Shown here piece after piece: positions 1 through 9,960 of a DNA stretch of 64,000 bases (position 1 is the first letter of the stretch; each line of letters opens with the position of its first letter). Under the pieces are notes generated by a model. That model did not search any database. It was not told the DNA's origin and was given only the letters and a program-made list of their open reading frames with translations. A program made the translations under genes and the position numbers. Source of the stretch: a bacterium (GTDB lineage Bacteria; Pseudomonadota; Alphaproteobacteria; Micavibrionales; UBA2020); NCBI GenBank assembly GCA_029945425.1, contig JAQSDV010000002.1, positions 310,001-374,000 of the forward strand, in the 5' to 3' direction.

Positions 1-999
1 TGCACGATCGAACCCAACGTGGGCCGCGTGGCGGTTCCCGATATGCGCCTGACCGACCTTGCCCGCATCGGCAAGTCGCAGACGATTGTGGCGACGCAGC
101 TTGAATTCGTCGACATCGCGGGCCTCGTGCGCGGCGCGTCGAAGGGCGAGGGGCTTGGCAACCAGTTCCTTGGCAACATCCGCGAGACGGATGCGATCCT
201 GCACGTCCTGCGTTGCTTTGAAGACGAAAACATCACCCACGTCGAAAAAGGTGTCGACCCCATCCGCGACAAGGAGATCATCGAAACCGAACTGATGATC
301 TCCGACCTAGAAAGCCTTGAAAAACGTATCGACCCCTTGCGCAAAAAAGCCAAGGGCGGCGACAAGGACGCAATTGTTCAGGTCACGATCATGGAAAAAT
401 GCCTCGACGTCCTGCGCGATGGCAAACCCGCCCGCGTCGTCGTGCCCGCGACCGACGACGAAATGAAATTCTTCCTGCAGCTGCAGTTGCTGACCTCGAA
501 GCCTGTTCTGTACATTTGCAACGTGCTGGAAAAAGACGCCGAAAAAGGCAACGCAATGACCGAACGCGTCGCGGCGATGGCAAAATCGGAAAATGCGCAG
601 CATGTCGTTATCTGCGCCGCAATCGAGTCCGAAATCGCCCAGCTTTCGACCGATGAGGAAAAGGCGGAATTCCTGTCCTCTATCGGCCTGACCGAACCCG
701 GACTGAACCGCGTCATCCGCGCGGGCTATAAACTCCTCGACCTTATCACCTTCTTCACCGTCGGCCCGAAAGAGGCGCGCGCGTGGACGGTGAAACGCAA
801 CGCCAAAGCACCGCAGGCGGCTGGCGTCATCCACACCGATTTCGAGCGCGGTTTCATCCGCGCCGAAACCATCGACTTCAACGATTTCGTCACTCTGGGC
901 GGTGAAGTCGCGGCGAAAGAAAGCGGCAAGATGCGTCAGGAAGGTAAAGAATATCTCGTGAAAGATGGCGATATCATGCTGTTCCGCTTTAACGTCTGA
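1..999 (+). CDS. ychF: Ribosome-binding ATPase/GTPase YchF (5' truncated by window edge)
   Basis: Frame is open from base 1 (CTIEPNVGRVAVPD...), with LEFVDIAGLVRGASKGEGLGNQFLGNIRETDAI and C-terminal TGS-like HTDFERGFIRAETI; Obg/YchF family. Confidence 0.95.
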   Translation, partial: CTIEPNVGRVAVPDMRLTDLARIGKSQTIVATQLEFVDIAGLVRGASKGEGLGNQFLGNIRETDAILHVLRCFEDENITHVEKGVDPIRDKEIIETELMISDLESLEKRIDPLRKKAKGGDKDAIVQVTIMEKCLDVLRDGKPARVVVPATDDEMKFFLQLQLLTSKPVLYICNVLEKDAEKGNAMTERVAAMAKSENAQHVVICAAIESEIAQLSTDEEKAEFLSSIGLTEPGLNRVIRAGYKLLDLITFFTVGPKEARAWTVKRNAKAPQAAGVIHTDFERGFIRAETIDFNDFVTLGGEVAAKESGKMRQEGKEYLVKDGDIMLFRFNV

Positions 1000-1005
1000 T
1001 CATTC

Positions 1006-1908
1006 ATGCGCGTTTTTGTCACAGGTGCTTCGGGGTTTATCGGTTCGGCCATTGTTCAGGAGTTGCTGAACAATAACCATCAGGTCATCGGCCTCGCGCG
1101 CTCCGACGCTTCTGCGGCGGCTGTGGCTGCTGCGGGCGCGGAAGTTCATCGCGGTTCGATCGATGATGCGAGCAGCCTGCGTGCAGGCGTGGCGAAGGCC
1201 GATGCCGTCATCCATACCGCGTTTAACCACGACTTTTCCAAATTCAAAGAAAACTGCGAAAACGACCGGCGTGTGATTGACGCGCTGGGCTCGGCGCTTG
1301 TGGGGTCTGCCCGTCCGCTGGTTGTAACGTCCGGCATCGCGATCCTGCCGAAGGGAAAGCTGGTGTCGGAAGACGCAATGCCGGCGACAGGCCCTGCAGC
1401 GCATCCGCGTGCCGCATCCGAAGAAGCCGCGCGTGCCGTTGGGGCCCAAGGCGTCAACGTCTCTATTGTTCGCCTGCCACCGTCGGTGCATGGCGCGGGT
1501 GACCATGCCTTTATCCCGCTGCTCATCGATCTGGCACGCCGTAATGGCGTTTCGGTTCATGTGGGTGATGGCGCCAATCGCTGGCCTGCTGTTCACAGGC
1601 TTGATACGGCGCGGCTTTATCGGCTCGCCGTTGAGAAAGCCGCAAACGGCGTTTGTTATCACGCCGTGGGAGAAGAAGGCGTACCGTTCCGTGACATCGC
1701 CGTGGTGATCGGGCAGGGGCTGAATGTTCCTCTTGTCAGCAAGACACCTGAAGAAGCCGCCGCATATTTTGGCTGGTTCGAGCATTTTGCCGTCATGGAT
1801 GTACCGGCATCATCGGTTAAAACTAGCGCCGCACTCGGTTGGCAACCGAAGGAAGCCGGCCTGATTGCCGATATCCAGCAGGCAGATTATTTCAAGAAGG
1901 CTGTTTAA
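1006..1908 (+). CDS. NAD-dependent epimerase/dehydratase (extended SDR) family protein
   Basis: N-terminal Rossmann motif VTGASGFIGSAIVQELL; 300 aa ORF. Confidence 0.85.
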   Translation: MRVFVTGASGFIGSAIVQELLNNNHQVIGLARSDASAAAVAAAGAEVHRGSIDDASSLRAGVAKADAVIHTAFNHDFSKFKENCENDRRVIDALGSALVGSARPLVVTSGIAILPKGKLVSEDAMPATGPAAHPRAASEEAARAVGAQGVNVSIVRLPPSVHGAGDHAFIPLLIDLARRNGVSVHVGDGANRWPAVHRLDTARLYRLAVEKAANGVCYHAVGEEGVPFRDIAVVIGQGLNVPLVSKTPEEAAAYFGWFEHFAVMDVPASSVKTSAALGWQPKEAGLIADIQQADYFKKAV

Positions 1909-2032
1909 TTCAAAGCCTGAGTCTCTGATTTAAAACATTATATCTAACTGATTTTAAATGATAATTCAGCGAGTGCTGGCTATCATTACAAGATTATGTT
2001 AATTTCCTCGGAACTTTAAAGGGGGAAATATC

Positions 2033-3067
2033 ATGGCAACGGCGCAACAAACAATCGAATACAAACCCGAGCCGCTAAAAGACCCGGCCGCAGGGATCGA
2101 GGTTGCCGAATTCACACCATATAAAGGTCTGGAGCCTTACTTCACCCGCGTCATGACCATGGACGTCACGCCCGAGCAGCGCGGCAAGCTGACGCTGATG
2201 CTGCTGGAACTTGATAACGGCCTGCAGGCGCATGAGCGCGGCGATGTGGAGCAGGCAGTGCGTCATCATAAAAACATGCTGGAATATTCCAAGGCCGCCT
2301 TGAAAGGCGCATCTTCCGACGCGCAGCAGATTTTTATCGATATCACCTCCGCCGTCCGCGGCGTGAAGAATGCCGACGGTACCGAAAAACTCTGGGGCCG
2401 CACGCTTGCGGCCATCGTCGAAGATTTCAAGCGCGGTCAGGAAGCGCAAAAGAACCTGAGCCTGATGCCGCTGAACGCACAGACAGGCGTTGCAACTTTT
2501 TACGCCACCAGCCCGCGCCGTGATCTTCGCGTATCCGACCGCGATTATTTCAACCTTGATTTCACCGGAGCCGCCGAAATACCGGAAAAGAAACCGCTCG
2601 GCTGGACGCGCCCCGAATATCGCAATCTTGGCGTTGTGCTGGAAAAGATGTCCAGAACCGGCCAGCCGAACAGGGTTGAAGCGATGGTGGCGTTGTCGTC
2701 GCTGCGCATCATGAACGCCCGCGAAAGCGAATTCCTGACCGATCAACGCAATGGCGTGAAAAACGACGGCGAAAAGAACAAGTCCTACACCGACTCCCGC
2801 AAGCGCCTGCAGGAATTCACGGCAAAACTGCTGAAAAGCGACAAAGTCCTCTACGCATCGAAAAGCGGTCTGGAACGCTGGAGCAAGCCGGTGAATACCT
2901 ACGCAAGCCGTTTCGAGCGCATTTCGCAAGGCCCGAGCCTGATCGCCAAGGCGTTTCATGCCGCAGCGTCGTTCTTTACGACCTACATGATCCCCAAGAC
3001 GTTGCACGCGTCGCCGGAGATGCAGGTGCAGACGCAGAAACTTCTCGCGCCGAAATCGGCGGCCTAA
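2033..3067 (+). CDS. hypothetical protein
   Basis: 344 aa ORF with upstream gggggaaa RBS, followed by a terminator; no recognised family. Confidence 0.7.
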   Translation: MATAQQTIEYKPEPLKDPAAGIEVAEFTPYKGLEPYFTRVMTMDVTPEQRGKLTLMLLELDNGLQAHERGDVEQAVRHHKNMLEYSKAALKGASSDAQQIFIDITSAVRGVKNADGTEKLWGRTLAAIVEDFKRGQEAQKNLSLMPLNAQTGVATFYATSPRRDLRVSDRDYFNLDFTGAAEIPEKKPLGWTRPEYRNLGVVLEKMSRTGQPNRVEAMVALSSLRIMNARESEFLTDQRNGVKNDGEKNKSYTDSRKRLQEFTAKLLKSDKVLYASKSGLERWSKPVNTYASRFERISQGPSLIAKAFHAAASFFTTYMIPKTLHASPEMQVQTQKLLAPKSAA

Positions 3068-3084
3068 CGGTCATCACGCTGCAT

Positions 3085-3120
3085 AAAAAAACAGGGCATG
3101 GTGTCATGCCCTGTTTTTTA
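3085..3120. terminator. bidirectional Rho-independent terminator
   Basis: aaaaaACAGGGCATG-gtgt-CATGCCCTGTttttt, 10 bp perfect stem between convergent genes. Confidence 0.9.
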
Positions 3121-3138
3121 TTGTCTTGATAGAAAATC

Positions 3139-3645
3139 TTACGGGTTCAACGCATTTGCCTTCGGGCCTTGCGGCAGGTCGGCGGCGCGCGCTGCCTGAA
3201 GCTGTGCGGGGTTCAGTTTCGCCTCGATCATCTTCGCCACATCCGGCATGTTATAGATGCGCGCAAGGGCGAGGGGGCTGAGGAAATCCTGAAAACGGAA
3301 CTGGTCGACATCTGCGCCGCGTGAAATGAGCAGCTTCGCCGCATCTTCCTGCTTGTTCATGATCGCGAAAATCACGAGGGGATGACGGTAGCCCGAATAG
3401 AGGTCGGGGTTGAGGCCGAGGTCGAGCGCCTTTTCCAGCGTGGCGGTATCGCCGCGCAAAATAGCCGCATAACCGATATTGCCGACGCCGCCTTCCGCGC
3501 CATCTTTGCCATCCACCCAGCGGGTGAAGTTGATATCGGCGCCTCTCGCGTAGAGGGCAAAAGCCTTGTCAAATTCACCCGCGAATGCCGCTTTCGCGGC
3601 CGCGTTATTGTCGATCGCTTTGAAGATCGGCGAGAAAAGACTCAT
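3139..3645 (-). CDS. ankyrin-repeat protein
   Basis: NIGYAAILRGDTATLEKALDLGLNPDLYSGYRHPLVIFAIMNKQEDAAKLLISRGADVD; ATG at 3645 preceded by aaggagc. Confidence 0.75.
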   Translation of the reverse strand: MSLFSPIFKAIDNNAAAKAAFAGEFDKAFALYARGADINFTRWVDGKDGAEGGVGNIGYAAILRGDTATLEKALDLGLNPDLYSGYRHPLVIFAIMNKQEDAAKLLISRGADVDQFRFQDFLSPLALARIYNMPDVAKMIEAKLNPAQLQAARAADLPQGPKANALNP

Positions 3646-3803
3646 GATTTTGCTCCTTAAATTGAATTCATTGTGGGGTACTATAGCACAGTTACCCATA
3701 AAGTCAATATTTTATGACTTTTTCACGCAACTTTTCCACCTCTAGCTAAATAGGGCCGGGGTGCTATAAACAAACATCCATTTTTTCACAGGAGATTATC
3801 GTC

Positions 3804-5348
3804 ATGGGGCAGCCTCAAATGAAAGCGCAAGACCAATCCGGACTGGTGAACCACAACGTCCGCGTCCACCCTGAAAAAGACCTGCTCCAGAAGAAAGACC
3901 AGCTGGCCTGGAAAATGGCCGAAGTCGCATCCGACAGCGTCGGCGTGGATGCCGATACGACCGACATGATCATCAACCGCATCATCGATAACGCATCGGT
4001 GGCCTTGGCCTCCGTCAACCGCGGCCCTGTCACCACGGCGCGCGCGCAGGCGCTCGACCATGCCCGCAGCGGCAAACGTGGCGCGACCATTTTCGGCGTG
4101 TCGTCGAAAAAACAGTTCAGCGCAGAATGGGCGACCTGGGCGAACGGCACCGCGGTGCGTGAACTGGATTTCCATGACACTTTCCTCGCGGCTGACTATT
4201 CGCACCCCGCCGACAACATTCCCGCCATCCTCGCCGTTGCGCAACAGACCGGCAAAGACGGCGCGGCGCTGCTGCGCGGCCTTGCGACGGGTTACGAGCT
4301 GCATGTGAATTTGGTGAAGGCAATCTGCCTGCACAAGCACAAGATCGACCATATCGCGCATCTGGCGCCCGCCGCCGCTGCCGGCATCGGCACGCTGATG
4401 GGCCTCGATACCGACACCATTTACCAGTCGATCCAGCAGGCGCTGCATGTTTCTTGCACCACGCGTCAGTCGCGCAAGGGCCAGATTTCCAGCTGGAAGG
4501 CCTTCGCGCCCGCCCATGCCGGCAAGCTGGCGGTCGAGGCTGTTGACCGCTGCATGCGCGGCGAAGGCGCACCCAGCCCGATTTACGAGGGTGAAGACAG
4601 CGTGATCGCATGGATGCTGGACGGCAAGGACGCAAATTATAACGTGCCGCTGCCCGGTAAGGGCCAGCCGAAACGCGCCATCCTTGAAACCTACACCAAG
4701 GAACATTCGGCGGAATACCAGAGCCAGGCGCTTATCGATCTCGCCGCACGCATGGGCAAGAAAATCACCGACTGGAGCCGCGTGAAGGATGTACTGATCC
4801 ACACCTCGCACCACACCCATTATGTGATTGGCACCGGCGCAAACGACCCCCAGAAAATGGATCCGACCGCAAGCCGCGAAACGCTCGACCATTCGATCAT
4901 GTACATCTTTGCGGTCGCGCTGCAGGACGGCACCTGGCACCACGTTAAATCCTATGATCCCGCCCGCGCGCAACGCCCCGATACCATCGCCCTGTGGCAG
5001 AAAATCCGCACGGTTGAGGACAAAGAATGGACGCAGCGTTACCACTCGCCCGACCCGAACGTGAAAGCGTTTGGCGGCAAAGTGGAAATCACACTAGATG
5101 ACGGCCAGAAAATCGTCGATGAACTGGGCGTCGCAAACGCGCACCCGTTCGGCGCGAAACCCTTCACCCGCCCCGATTACGTCCGCAAGTTCATGACGCT
5201 GACCGAGGGTATCGTGGATGCAGCGGAACAAAAACGCTTCCTCGACACCGTCCAGAAACTGCCGAACCTGTCGGCAGACGAACTATTCGGCCTGAACGTC
5301 GAAATTCCGGAAGGCAATTTATTGGTTGGCAAGAAGGGGCTGTTCTAA
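3804..5348 (+). CDS. prpD: MmgE/PrpD family protein, probable 2-methylcitrate dehydratase
   Basis: 514 aa; PrpD-like motifs ([63 protein letters not shown]). Confidence 0.85.
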   Translation: MGQPQMKAQDQSGLVNHNVRVHPEKDLLQKKDQLAWKMAEVASDSVGVDADTTDMIINRIIDNASVALASVNRGPVTTARAQALDHARSGKRGATIFGVSSKKQFSAEWATWANGTAVRELDFHDTFLAADYSHPADNIPAILAVAQQTGKDGAALLRGLATGYELHVNLVKAICLHKHKIDHIAHLAPAAAAGIGTLMGLDTDTIYQSIQQALHVSCTTRQSRKGQISSWKAFAPAHAGKLAVEAVDRCMRGEGAPSPIYEGEDSVIAWMLDGKDANYNVPLPGKGQPKRAILETYTKEHSAEYQSQALIDLAARMGKKITDWSRVKDVLIHTSHHTHYVIGTGANDPQKMDPTASRETLDHSIMYIFAVALQDGTWHHVKSYDPARAQRPDTIALWQKIRTVEDKEWTQRYHSPDPNVKAFGGKVEITLDDGQKIVDELGVANAHPFGAKPFTRPDYVRKFMTLTEGIVDAAEQKRFLDTVQKLPNLSADELFGLNVEIPEGNLLVGKKGLF

Positions 5349-5376
5349 GCCCCGGCTTCGCCTCCCGCGAAAATAT

Positions 5377-5415
5377 AAAACAGCGCCCCTCGAAAATCGC
5401 GGGGGCGCTGTTTTT
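5377..5415. terminator. Rho-independent terminator
   Basis: aaaaCAGCGCCCC...GGGGCGCTGttttt between convergent genes. Confidence 0.9.
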
Positions 5416-5426
5416 ATAAAATCTGG

Positions 5427-5654
5427 TTAGCGGACGTTTTTACGCGGTGCTTCGCGGGTCACGCCGAAAATATGCGCGAGCATGCTGAGGAAAGACGTAT
5501 CTGCCACCGGCTGCGGCGCGCGGCGCGGGGAGGAGGCGGGACGTCTTGTGGAAAGCTTGGTCGGCGACCGTGTTTTGCGTGCGGTGCTGCGTTTTGCGCT
5601 GCCGCTTGCTTTCTTGATCGCCTTAGCTGCTGCCGGTTTTTTCGCCATCGTCAT
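5427..5654 (-). CDS. small basic (Lys/Arg/Ala-rich) hypothetical protein
   Basis: 75 aa ORF ending at the terminator; AKAIKKASGSAKRSTARKTRSPTK low-complexity basic region. Confidence 0.45.
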   Translation of the reverse strand: MTMAKKPAAAKAIKKASGSAKRSTARKTRSPTKLSTRRPASSPRRAPQPVADTSFLSMLAHIFGVTREAPRKNVR

Positions 5655-5818
5655 ATCCCCTGTTGTTTTCGTGTTTAGCCCATTCTAACCACAGGTGGTT
5701 TATATTATGTTAACATTGCTATTTTCTTTAGATTCAGCCGCCTGAACCCATGCTTGTGCCGCCCTTGGCAGTCCTGTAATGAGTACATATGTCCAACCAG
5801 CCAATCCGGTCTTAAAAA

Positions 5819-6718
5819 ATGCTCTTTGCCAAGAAACACGCCGCCGACAAACGCGCGGAATTCGCCAAAAACCTCAAATCCGGCAAGCTGCTGCGCTTTC
5901 CGGGGGCGATGAACCCGCTGACGGCGATGATGATCGAGCAAAAGGGCTTTGACGGGATCTATATCTCGGGGGCGGTGCTGTCCGCCGATCTCGGCCTGCC
6001 GGATATCGGCCTAACGACGCTGTCGGAAGTTGCGGGCCGCGGTCACCAGATCGCGCGCGTGACCGAACTGCCCAGCATCATCGATATCGATACAGGATTT
6101 GGAGAACCCATGAGCGCCGCACGCACGGTGCAGGTGATGGAGGAGCAGGGGATTGCCGGCTGCCATCTGGAAGATCAGGAAAACCCGAAGCGTTGCGGGC
6201 ATCTGGATAACAAATCCGTTCTGCCCGCCGCCGATGTCGTCAAGAAAATCGCCGCCGCCGCCAAGGCAAAACGTGACCCCAATTTCATCCTGATCGCCCG
6301 CACCGATGCGCGCGCATCCGAAGGTCTGGAAAAAGCCATCGACCGCGCCAAGGCGTATGTCGATGCCGGCGCGGATATGATCTTTCCCGAAGCGATGGCC
6401 GATGAAAGCGAGTTCGAGGCAATGCGCAAGGCGCTAAAGGTGCCGCTGCTCGCCAACATGACCGAATTCGGCAAATCGAAACTGCTGAACGCCGCGCAGC
6501 TGGAAAAACTGGGCTACAACCTTGTGATCTATCCTGTCACCACGCTACGCCTCGCGATGGGGGCGATTGACCGCGGTTTGGATGTGATCAAGAAAGAAGG
6601 CACGCAGGAAAGCCTTCTGGATGTCATGCAGCACCGCAAGGATTTGTACGCGCTGCTGCGGTACGAGGATTACAATTCCTTCGACCAGAATATTTTCAAT
6701 TTCACGATCAAGAAGTAA
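5819..6718 (+). CDS. prpB: methylisocitrate lyase
   Basis: ICL/PEPM superfamily: LLRFPGAMNPLTAMMIEQKGFDGIYISGAVLSADLGLPDIGLTTLSEV, IDIDTGFGE, HLEDQENPKRCGHLD. Confidence 0.9.
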   Translation: MLFAKKHAADKRAEFAKNLKSGKLLRFPGAMNPLTAMMIEQKGFDGIYISGAVLSADLGLPDIGLTTLSEVAGRGHQIARVTELPSIIDIDTGFGEPMSAARTVQVMEEQGIAGCHLEDQENPKRCGHLDNKSVLPAADVVKKIAAAAKAKRDPNFILIARTDARASEGLEKAIDRAKAYVDAGADMIFPEAMADESEFEAMRKALKVPLLANMTEFGKSKLLNAAQLEKLGYNLVIYPVTTLRLAMGAIDRGLDVIKKEGTQESLLDVMQHRKDLYALLRYEDYNSFDQNIFNFTIKK

Positions 6719-7855
6719 TCAGGGCGCGGGTGCGCGCGGCTGTCTGGGTGGCTGCCTATGTGTGAGCGGCTGGTAACTACCATCGTCCATGGCTATTTTC
6801 ACATTGCCGTTTGCGCGCAGCTTTACATTGTTTTGCAGTGCGGCATCTTCCCAGTCGGCATATCCAGCGGGCGGGTTGTACGCACCCTTCGTGTAATGAC
6901 CTGAAATGCCCGTCACCACTAGCATAGAATTTGTAGCGGCAGCGGCAACGCCATCATCGGTAAAGCGGCTTGCGCCAAAAAAATCATTGCCGGGAAGGGA
7001 TGCATGATCCCACGCGACGATTTTATAAAGTTTATAGTTTGCAAAATCGTCCCCGTTCTCTTGCCACGTAACCGGACCCGACAATTGCGGCCGCCCCGCA
7101 TTTAGGGCAGACGGGCGGGTGCGGTAATCGACGCCGGAAATATTGTCACGCGCGTCGGTGCCTTCATTAAAGGTATCCAGCACCACGGCGCCGATATGCG
7201 GCAGCTTCGCGCCGTGCTTTGCCAGCATGTGCCGGAGCGCGAGGTCAAGATGTACGCCCATTGTGCCCTTGAATGCGCCCGCAAAGGCACCCGCGCCGAT
7301 ACCAGGCAGCACGACAAGCGCCTTGTGGCCGGCTTTACCTGCCGCATCATTCGCGTGCACGAGTAGAGGCAGCAACCGCCGTTCCATCAACGCATCGTAT
7401 TTTGACTGGTCTATGCGCCCGTTCGTCGTGGCTTCTACGAAATCAGGTGGTACTCCGTTAAATGCCGCGCCTACGCCCAGCAATGGCCCGGGGGTAAACA
7501 ACAAATCGGCCTTCAGGGGCGGATTGTGCAGGCTGAAATGTTTGTCATGCGTATTCCAAGTGCCATTGTCGAAAACATCGACCGCCATGGTGACGTTGAT
7601 ATCGCCCAGCAGAGCAAGTTCCCGGTGCGTCCAATCGGCGCCATCGGCGCGGATTTCGCTTTCGGCGAAAATGCGCGGCTGCTTGGTCGCCAGCAGTGCC
7701 TCGATAAATTGTTCGGTGGATGCTGCGGGAAGATATCGACGAAGCCGGTCACCGGCGGTCACTTTGCCGTCTTCGAGATCTTTTTTATAGGAGAGGATAT
7801 TCGAAAGCGTCTTTTCCGATATGACGATATCGTAATCAGGTGGCGCTTCAGACAT
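6719..7855 (-). CDS. hypothetical protein with macro-domain-like C-terminal region
   Basis: ATG at 7855 (MSEAPPDYD...); LVVLPGIGAGAFAG and AATNSMLVVTGISGHYTKGAYNPPAGYADWEDAAL; family assignment is inference. Confidence 0.6.
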   Translation of the reverse strand: MSEAPPDYDIVISEKTLSNILSYKKDLEDGKVTAGDRLRRYLPAASTEQFIEALLATKQPRIFAESEIRADGADWTHRELALLGDINVTMAVDVFDNGTWNTHDKHFSLHNPPLKADLLFTPGPLLGVGAAFNGVPPDFVEATTNGRIDQSKYDALMERRLLPLLVHANDAAGKAGHKALVVLPGIGAGAFAGAFKGTMGVHLDLALRHMLAKHGAKLPHIGAVVLDTFNEGTDARDNISGVDYRTRPSALNAGRPQLSGPVTWQENGDDFANYKLYKIVAWDHASLPGNDFFGASRFTDDGVAAAATNSMLVVTGISGHYTKGAYNPPAGYADWEDAALQNNVKLRANGNVKIAMDDGSYQPLTHRQPPRQPRAPAP

Positions 7856-7994
7856 TAATATCGATCTGGTTGCCGCGTACGGCGTCGGCGAGAATGATAT
7901 CGGCCAGCTTCTCGATTGGCTTCTGCAGCTTCGGCGCATGGGTTGCGGAGGCGAGGGGCTGGGATGCTGCTAGAGATGCTGCGGAAATCTGCAT
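7848..7994 (-). CDS. 48-aa small protein, translationally coupled
   Basis: Read by eye, absent from ORF track: MQISAASLAASQPLASATHAPKLQKPIEKLADIILADAVRGNQIDINV*; its stop overlaps the ATG of the next gene (7855). Confidence 0.5.
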   Translation of the reverse strand: MQISAASLAASQPLASATHAPKLQKPIEKLADIILADAVRGNQIDINV

Positions 7995-7997
7995 AAT

Positions 7998-8150
7998 TTA
8001 TACGCTGATATCGAGGTTGCGGCCCGTGGTGGCCGACTGCGCGATCATGTTCGCAAGCGCGACTTCCGCCTCGGCGTTTTGTTTCAGAACGGCGATAGCG
8101 ACCTTCTGTTGCGACGAAACTTGTTGCAAGGCGATAGCGGCGAGTTCCAT
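7998..8150 (-). CDS. 50-aa YjfB-family-like putative motility protein
   Basis: Read by eye, absent from ORF track: MELAAIALQQVSSQQKVAIAVLKQNAEAEVALANMIAQSATTGRNLDISV*; QxxVxIAVLKxxxE pattern of YjfB-type proteins. Confidence 0.55.
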   Translation of the reverse strand: MELAAIALQQVSSQQKVAIAVLKQNAEAEVALANMIAQSATTGRNLDISV

Positions 8151-8304
8151 GGATATCCCTTTCGCGTGTAACTTTATTCTAACCGGATTGATTTAACATT
8201 CGCTTAATATGCAGGCTGTTGAAATAATTGACGTTTTTAGGTCTTGAACTCGCGTGCCCAAGGGGCTAATTCATAGGGCAGAACATTATCATAAGGATTG
8301 AGTT

Positions 8305-9450
8305 ATGACCGCACCCGCCGAAATCAAGATCGCCAAAGGCCTCGCCGGCGTCCATTCGGACACCTCGCGTGTTTCCAAGGTGTTCGATGAAACCAACACC
8401 CTGACCTATTTCGGCTACCCCGTGCAGGAACTGGCCGAACATTGCCGGTTCGAGGAAGTGGCTTACCTGCTCTGGAACGGCGAATTGCCGACCGACGAGC
8501 AGTTGAAGGCTCTCGAGAAGCAGGAACGTGCGGACCGCACCATTTCGCCGCAGCTGATCGAAGTGCTGAAACAATTCCGCAAAGACGCGCACCCGATGGA
8601 TACGCTGCGCACCGCCGTCAGCTTCCTCGGCGTTGAAGATCCCGAAGCGGCCGATAATTCGAAAGCCGCAAACCTGCGTAAATCGATCCGCATGATGGCG
8701 AAAATTCCGACGATCATCGCCGCCGATTTCCGCATCCGCAAGGGCCAGCAGCCCATCGCGCCGAAATCCGACCTGACGATGGCCGAAAACTTCTTCCACA
8801 TGTATTTCGGCGAAGTGCCGGATGCGAAAGTGGTGCGCTGCTTCGATGCGTCGCTGACTTTCTATGCCGAACACGGTTTCAACGCGTCGACCTTCACCGC
8901 GCGCACGATCGTGTCGAGCCTGTCGGAAATCTATGCCGCCGTCACCGGCGCTATCGGTTCACTCAAAGGCCCCCTGCATGGCGGCGCGAACGAAGCGGTC
9001 ATGCACATGCTGCTGAATATCGGCGAGCCCTCGAAGGCGCAAGCGTGGATTGATGACGCGCTCGCGAACAAGAAACTCGTCATGGGCTTCGGCCACCGCG
9101 TCTACCGCAACGGCGACAGCCGCGTGCCGTATATGACGCATTACTTCCATGAAATGGCAAAGATCAAGAACGGCCAGAAATGGGTCGAGATCGAGGATAT
9201 TCTCTCGAAAACCTTTATCGACAAAAAAGGCATCCATCCGAACCTCGATTTCCCCGTCGGCCCCGCATACTACCTGATGGGTTTTGAAATTCCGATCTTC
9301 ACCCCCATTTTCGTGATCAGCCGCATCACTGGCTGGACCGCGCATATCATGGAGCAGCTGGAAGACAACAAGCTGATGCGACCGCTGTCGGTCTACAACG
9401 GTGTGCCGCAACGCCCCGTCCTGCCGATTTCCAAGCGCAAAGCGGCGTAA
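8305..9450 (+). CDS. prpC: citrate synthase family protein, probable 2-methylcitrate synthase
   Basis: 381 aa; GPLHGGANEAVMHML, GFGHRVYRNGDSRVPYM, DFPVGPAYYLMGF; Prp assignment rests on nearby prpD/prpB. Confidence 0.8.
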   Translation: MTAPAEIKIAKGLAGVHSDTSRVSKVFDETNTLTYFGYPVQELAEHCRFEEVAYLLWNGELPTDEQLKALEKQERADRTISPQLIEVLKQFRKDAHPMDTLRTAVSFLGVEDPEAADNSKAANLRKSIRMMAKIPTIIAADFRIRKGQQPIAPKSDLTMAENFFHMYFGEVPDAKVVRCFDASLTFYAEHGFNASTFTARTIVSSLSEIYAAVTGAIGSLKGPLHGGANEAVMHMLLNIGEPSKAQAWIDDALANKKLVMGFGHRVYRNGDSRVPYMTHYFHEMAKIKNGQKWVEIEDILSKTFIDKKGIHPNLDFPVGPAYYLMGFEIPIFTPIFVISRITGWTAHIMEQLEDNKLMRPLSVYNGVPQRPVLPISKRKAA

Positions 9451-9453
9451 ACG

Positions 9454-9960
9454 TTGCTGCACAAGGCCGAAAGCTTTCCGCCCATCGCGACCAAAATTTC
9501 GCGCGTGCTTATTTTGGGTTCTATGCCCGGCATCAAATCGCTGGCAGAACAGCAGTATTACGCGCATCCGCAAAACGCGTTCTGGAAGATCATGACGGCG
9601 CTGTTCGATGCGCCTGTCGAAACCTATCCGCAACGCGTTGCGTTAATTAAAAACAACGGTCTTGCGCTATGGGATGTCCTGAAATTCTGCGAACGTCATG
9701 GCAGCCTCGATACGCGGATCAACGACGCGACAATTGAGGTCAATGATTTCGCGGCCTTCCTTAAAAAATACCCGAATATCACGCATGTTTTTTTTAACGG
9801 CGCAAAATCGGAACAAGAATTCATGAAACGTGTGCTGCCGGAATTGCCGGAGAAAATTTCCGCAAGGCTGGAGCTCAAGCGGCTGCCATCCACCAGCCCC
9901 GCACATGCAGGACTGAAACTCGCCGATAAACTGAAAGCATGGAAAGCGGTTAAGGGTTAA
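9454..9960 (+). CDS. DNA-deoxyinosine/hypoxanthine-DNA glycosylase (UDG superfamily)
   Basis: ILGSMPGIKSLAEQQYYAHPQNAFWKIM and VFFNGAKSEQEF; TTG start. Confidence 0.8.
   Translation: MLHKAESFPPIATKISRVLILGSMPGIKSLAEQQYYAHPQNAFWKIMTALFDAPVETYPQRVALIKNNGLALWDVLKFCERHGSLDTRINDATIEVNDFAAFLKKYPNITHVFFNGAKSEQEFMKRVLPELPEKISARLELKRLPSTSPAHAGLKLADKLKAWKAVKG

Noticed and set aside
1000-1785. 261-aa minus-strand ORF
   Set aside because: Antisense to the SDR epimerase; no motif support.
2075-3007. 310-aa minus-strand ORF
   Set aside because: Antisense to 2033-3067, which has an RBS and a terminator in the proper orientation.
3786-5045. 419-aa minus-strand ORF
   Set aside because: Antisense to prpD, low plausibility composition.
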